From Chitinophagaceae bacterium (GTDB taxonomy: Bacteria > Bacteroidota > Bacteroidia > Chitinophagales > Chitinophagaceae), in assembly GCA_025963615.1 (NCBI GenBank), contig JAOQAL010000262.1, positions 1-6,751 of the forward strand: 6,751 bases of DNA. The letters run 5' to 3'. The notes beneath the pieces are model-generated. The model was not told the origin of the DNA. It did no database searches and saw nothing but the letters and a program-made list of their open reading frames with translations. Below, piece by piece: positions 5,953 to 6,751 of the stretch. The first letter of the stretch is position 1, and the number at the start of each line of letters is the position of its first letter. The position numbers and the translations under genes are program-made.

Positions 5953-6048
5953 TCAATGTTCATCCCGGTCATTGCCGGGAAATTTACAAGAAGACTTCCA
6001 ATGGAGCCTGTTTCCTGATAGCTGGATTGTGATTGTTAAACAGGGCAT
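5953..6048 (-). CDS. Possible 31-codon mini-ORF in the argG-argC spacer
   Basis: An ATG 1 nt after the argG TAA opens a frame of 31 codons, starting MPCLTITIQLSGNR, that ends in TGA 13 nt before the preferred argC start. It covers most of the spacer. It has two separated arginine codons (AGG and CGG), not a run, so an arginine attenuation leader is not indicated. No known family is recognised. The composition, rich in Ser, Cys and Asn, looks random. Its position suggests a possible ribosome relay from argG to argC, but chance is as good an explanation. Confidence 0.2.
   Translation of the reverse strand: MPCLTITIQLSGNRLHWKSSCKFPGNDRDEH
5963..5980. repeat. GC-rich hairpin upstream of argC (TCCCGG-6-CCGGGA)
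   Basis: Arms 5963-5968 and 5975-5980 are perfect 6-base complements with a 6-base loop, which reads CAATGA in the transcript. The loop holds the most upstream in-frame argC ATG (5972). The hairpin lies 23 nt before the preferred argC start and is followed by an AT-rich stretch in the transcript, but by no U run, so a terminator is unlikely. Confidence 0.6.
6007..6044. repeat. Inverted repeat CCTGTTT / AAACAGG in the argG-argC spacer
   Basis: Seven-base arms at 6007-6013 and 6038-6044 are exact complements separated by 24 bases. In the transcript the stem would form directly after the argG stop. It is partly A-U and has a large loop, so it is weak. No U run follows. It could be chance, or part of a processing or partial-termination region between argG and argC. 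Confidence 0.4.
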
Positions 6049-6049
6049 G

Positions 6050-6751
6050 TTATTTAGTTGCATCAACATTCACCGAATGATAGATTGAGGTCTGATTGCC
6101 AAAAATTTTACTGAACCCGCGTACATCTTCCCCGGTAAACCCCGTATTCATTTCGCCATACTTGCCAAACTTGCTGCTCATCAGGTCGTATGGGCTTTCA
6201 ATGCCGGTAACCTGAAAACGATAAGGCTGTAAGGTTACAAATACATCTCCGGTTACATTTTGCTGTGAGCTGTCAAGGTACGCTTCAATATTTCTCATCA
6301 CAGGGTCCAATATTTGTCCTTCATGGAGCCAGTTGCCGTAAAACTGTGCCAATGTATCTTTCCATTGTAATTGCCATTTGGTAAGTACATGTTTTTCCAG
6401 TGCATGGTGCGCTTTTAATATTACCATGGGTGCGGCTGCTTCAAAACCCACCCTTCCTTTTATACCAATAATAGTATCACCTACATGGATGTCGCGGCCG
6501 ATACCGTAAGGACCGGCCATAGTTTGTAAATATTGAATAGCTTCTGAAGGGTGCGAAAATTTTTCATTATCAACACCCGTTAATTCTCCTTTAATAAAAT
6601 TTAACCGGACTTCCCGGCTCCCTGACTTGCTGAGTTGTGTAGGCCAGGCTTCTTCCGGCAGCATTCCTTTTGAAGAGAGAGTTTCTTTGCCGCCAACACT
6701 GGTTCCCCACAATCCTTTATTAATAGAATAAAGCGCTTTGTCAAAATTCAT
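6050..6751 (-). CDS. argG: Argininosuccinate synthase, C-terminal 233 residues (partial, runs off right edge)
   Basis: ArgG joins citrulline and aspartate with ATP to form argininosuccinate, the step before ArgH. The visible part is the C-terminal synthetase/multimerisation portion. It opens in YSINKGLWGTSVGGKE, a stretch in the middle of the family, and contains PYGIGRDIHVGD near visible residues 81-92, the GIKGRVGFEAAAPM segment near 96-109, KWQLQWK near 124-130, LHEGQ-x-LDPVMRNIE near 142-156 and YGEMNTGF near 198-205. The open frame happens to begin with Met at 6751-6749, but this is an internal codon: full-length enzymes are about 400 residues, so roughly 165 N-terminal residues, including the ATP pyrophosphatase SGG-x-D-S loop, lie outside. 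It ends with VDATK and TAA at 6050. It is the first gene of the operon visible here. Confidence 0.95.
   Translation of the reverse strand: MNFDKALYSINKGLWGTSVGGKETLSSKGMLPEEAWPTQLSKSGSREVRLNFIKGELTGVDNEKFSHPSEAIQYLQTMAGPYGIGRDIHVGDTIIGIKGRVGFEAAAPMVILKAHHALEKHVLTKWQLQWKDTLAQFYGNWLHEGQILDPVMRNIEAYLDSSQQNVTGDVFVTLQPYRFQVTGIESPYDLMSSKFGKYGEMNTGFTGEDVRGFSKIFGNQTSIYHSVNVDATK

Larger units (their letters stand above)
1..6751 (-). other. Arginine biosynthesis operon (argG-C-D-F'-B-E-H), both ends outside the window
   Basis: Seven consecutive same-strand genes cover the window and together give the steps from N-acylglutamate to arginine. Junctions in transcription order are: argG-argC gap 110 nt, argC-argD gap 109 nt, argD-argF' gap 3 nt, argF'-argB overlap of 1 nt (TGATG), argB-argE gap 48 nt, argE-argH overlap of 4 nt (ATGA). 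The short junctions and common direction support one transcript. No convincing promoter or terminator is seen inside, so the main promoter should lie upstream of argG, beyond base 6751. The step that makes the acylglutamate is not encoded here. Confidence 0.9.

Noticed and set aside
5981..6000. TAAATTTC upstream of argC as a -7 promoter element
   Set aside because: The only nearby TTG lies about 12 bases upstream rather than about 19, so the spacing does not fit.
6749..6751. ATG at the right edge as the argG start
   Set aside because: The protein sequence at this point matches the middle of argininosuccinate synthase, so the Met is internal and the gene continues beyond the window.

Overview
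The window is one side of an arginine-biosynthesis operon. Every supported gene is on the minus strand and reads right to left. In order of transcription they are argG (3' part, cut by the right edge), argC, argD, the argF' N-acylornithine carbamoyltransferase, argB, an argE-type M20 deacylase and argH (5' part, cut by the left edge). Plus-strand open frames are shadows of these genes. I see no tRNA, rRNA, CRISPR array, transposase or phage gene.

Organism: the carbamoyltransferase belongs to the acetyl/succinylornithine family, not the ordinary ornithine family. ArgD, ArgC and ArgG have wording typical of Bacteroidetes proteins, such as MKLFDVYPIND at the ArgD start and DLANDFRL in ArgC. Most genes lack a clear Shine-Dalgarno site and start in AT-rich context. 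Together with the gene order this points to Bacteroidetes, possibly the Chitinophaga group. The phylum is a firm inference; the family is a guess.

Pathway: ArgB phosphorylates the N-acylglutamate, ArgC reduces it, and ArgD transaminates it to N-acylornithine. ArgF' carbamoylates that compound while the acyl group is still on, the ArgE-type enzyme then removes the acyl group from N-acylcitrulline, and ArgG and ArgH convert citrulline to arginine. The carbamoyltransferase has Val at the position that separates acetyl-specific (Glu) from succinyl-specific (Pro) enzymes, which favours N-succinyl intermediates. The enzyme that makes the acylglutamate (argA, argJ or a GNAT-type gene) is not in the window.

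Layout: argD to argB is tight (3-nt gap, then a 1-nt overlap) and argE/argH share ATGA. There are three larger spacers: argG-argC (110 nt), argC-argD (109 nt) and argB-argE (48 nt). The first two contain GC-rich palindromes, and the first and third contain very short ORFs placed directly after the upstream stop codon. No spacer reaches 300 bases. The operon promoter and terminator lie outside the window.

I did not find an undescribed system. The observations most worth checking are the Val specificity residue, the structured argC-argD spacer and the spacer mini-ORFs.
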